Part shown: piece by piece, positions 62,872 to 64,000 of the stretch | How the letters are laid out: each line of letters begins with the position of its first letter | Numbering within the stretch: the first letter of the stretch is position 1 | Source of the DNA: Bifidobacterium amazonense | GTDB lineage: Bacteria; Actinomycetota; Actinomycetes; Actinomycetales; Bifidobacteriaceae | Direction of reading: 5' to 3' | NCBI RefSeq assembly: GCF_018555435.2 | Contig: NZ_JAFEJT020000001.1 | Coordinates: 100,650 to 164,649 of the forward strand | DNA: 64,000 bases | Translations under genes and position numbers: made by a program | Notes under the pieces: generated by a model | What the model was told of the DNA's origin: nothing | The model's input: only the letters and a program-made list of their open reading frames with translations | Databases searched by the model: none

Positions 62872-63729
62872 ATGATCACCATCACCACATCCAACGTCAA
62901 CGGCATCCGTGCCGCCGAACGCAAGGGCATCGCCGACTGGGCCTCACGCAACGCGCCGAACGTCTGGTGCATGCAGGAAGTACGCGCCCCGCAGCCCGAC
63001 ATCGACCGCATCGTCGGCCGGCTCGCCGGCGAATACGCGGAAGCGGGCGCGATCGAACAGGCCGGCGACCTCGCGCTGACCAACGAGATCTGCCGCGTCA
63101 AGGGCCGCGCCGGCGTCGCCTTGCTCAGCGACCTGCCGGTCGTCGCACGCCGGTACGGGCTGCCCGGACTCGACGAGGACGTCGATTCGGGACGCTGGAT
63201 CGAAACCGACCTGCGTACGCCGCAAGGCTACGAGATCACCGTCGTCTGCGTGTACGTGCACGCCGGCAACGCCGACGATCCGGTCAAAATGAGCCAGAAA
63301 TACCGTTTCCTCGACACGATGCTCGTCCGGCTCGGCCAGTTGCGCGACGAGGCCGCGCACGGCGGCAGACAGGCCGTGCTGTGCGGCGACTTCAACATCG
63401 CGCACACGCCGCTCGACATCAAGAACGCCAAGGCCAACGAAACGCATGCCGGATTCCTGCCCGAAGAGCGCGCGTACGTGGACCGATGGCTCGGCGAATA
63501 CGAGTTCGTCGACGTGATGCGCGACCTCGCCGGCGATATCCAGGGCCCGTACACGTGGTGGAGCCAGCGCGGGCGCGCGTTCGACAACAACGTCGGCTGG
63601 AGGCTCGACTACCAGTTCGCCACGCCGGAACTCGCCGAAACCGCGCGCGGGTTCGTCATCGACAAGGCGCCCACCTACGAGGCGCGATGGTCCGACCATG
63701 CGCCGCTGACGATCACGTATGACGTGTGA
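62872..63729 (+). CDS. Exodeoxyribonuclease III-type endonuclease/exonuclease
   Basis: This 285-residue enzyme belongs to the ExoIII/AP-endonuclease family that acts in base-excision repair. Visible motifs are TSNVNGIRAAERKG, WCMQEVRAP (metal Glu), VVCVYVHAGN, LCGDFNIAHTPLDI (catalytic Asp/Asn), GWRLDYQFATP and WSDHAPLTI (catalytic His). TACGAT at 62859-62864 ends 7 nt before ATG 62872, and no ribosome-binding site is needed if the mRNA is leaderless as this suggests. The gene is 45 bp after xerC. Confidence 0.92.
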   Translation: MITITTSNVNGIRAAERKGIADWASRNAPNVWCMQEVRAPQPDIDRIVGRLAGEYAEAGAIEQAGDLALTNEICRVKGRAGVALLSDLPVVARRYGLPGLDEDVDSGRWIETDLRTPQGYEITVVCVYVHAGNADDPVKMSQKYRFLDTMLVRLGQLRDEAAHGGRQAVLCGDFNIAHTPLDIKNAKANETHAGFLPEERAYVDRWLGEYEFVDVMRDLAGDIQGPYTWWSQRGRAFDNNVGWRLDYQFATPELAETARGFVIDKAPTYEARWSDHAPLTITYDV

Positions 63730-63834
63730 TCTTCGCCGCGCGGCATCCATATCATTCAGGCAACCACAAGGCAAACGCAAGGCGTGGTGCTACGCTAGTC
63801 ACGGTTGCAACCGTCAATGAAATGAGGAACACCA

Positions 63835-64000
63835 ATGGGACTGTTTGGATTCGGCAAGAAGAAAAAGCATCAGGACGAAGCCGTCGCTGACCAGACCGAA
63901 GACACCACCGAGACCACCGACACCGATACGGACGCCGACGAGCAGGCCGCCCCGGCGTACCCGACCGAAGCCGTCACCGAATATGAGGGCCGCGGCGAAC
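63835..64000 (+). CDS. N-terminus of an acidic protein, possibly DUF3710 (partial)
   Basis: ATG 63835 follows TGAGGAACACC and opens a frame that runs off the right edge: MGLFGFGKKKKHQDEAVADQ, then a Thr/Asp/Glu-rich stretch. A 'MGLFG-x-KKK' start followed by an acidic linker is seen in actinobacterial DUF3710 proteins, but too little is present for a firm call. A TACGCT hexamer near 63791 is a possible -10. Confidence 0.55.
   Translation, partial: MGLFGFGKKKKHQDEAVADQTEDTTETTDTDTDADEQAAPAYPTEAVTEYEGRGE

Overview
The window is high-GC DNA with actinobacterial gene content. It carries an RsrA-like Cys/His anti-sigma factor coupled to an ECF sigma factor, a 24-residue bL37 ribosomal protein gene, the xerD-parA-scpA-scpB chromosome-segregation block, a DppABCDF-type uptake operon and a GH51 arabinofuranosidase locus with a LacI regulator. 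This combination points to Bifidobacterium. The genus is an inference from gene content and I do not assign a species.

Layout. 0-10 kb: amino-sugar catabolism (end of a ROK kinase, ROK repressor, nagB, nagA), then a peptide ABC importer operon with a strong hairpin after the binding-protein gene. 10-25 kb: housekeeping genes (Nudix hydrolase, aminopeptidase P, folC, smc, a FemAB-like transferase beside murE, sigma/anti-sigma pair, bL37, an aldose epimerase under a LacI-type operator, ispH, ybaK). 25-31 kb: alpha-L-arabinofuranosidase divergent from an orphan sugar-binding lipoprotein, followed by a LacI regulator. Twin ATATCGATAT operators lie between the divergent genes. 31-35 kb: a two-gene heterodimeric ABC exporter with no visible cargo gene. 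35-44 kb: gap, thiamine pyrophosphokinase, a spermidine-synthase-like membrane protein, infC-rpmI-rplT with a long leader and probable AUC start, then xerD-parA-scpA-scpB. 44-51 kb: a small MITE-like element, an NrtR-like regulator, typA with a duplicated and palindromic 3' end, a 330-bp array of six hairpin units, a decayed RelB-type antitoxin remnant, and pheA-tyrA. 51-58 kb: an accessory, locally AT-richer block (below). 58-64 kb: a second FtsX/MacB-type ABC pair, xerC, an ExoIII-type nuclease and the start of a further gene.

The most unusual region is 51.6-58.0 kb. One strand encodes five exported proteins in a row: small two-cysteine secreted protein 1, lipoprotein A, small secreted protein 2, lipoprotein B and lipoprotein C. 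The first four are two tandem copies of one 'small secreted protein + four-cysteine lipoprotein' cassette. Lipoproteins A and B are identical at DNA level over about 281 bp covering their 5' parts, while their C-terminal parts and the secreted partners have diverged. The opposite strand starts a divergent operon encoding a peptidoglycan-binding-like adaptor, an ABC ATPase and an FtsX-like permease. I read this as a candidate undescribed secreted effector/cognate lipoprotein system with its own export or resistance transporter. The role is inferred; the gene architecture and repeats are seen directly.

Regulation visible in the sequence includes paired inverted operators near nagB, LacI-type operators, several genes whose -10 box lies 7-9 nt before the start codon (likely leaderless mRNAs), and well-formed rho-independent terminators between convergent genes. 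I saw no tRNA, rRNA or CRISPR array.
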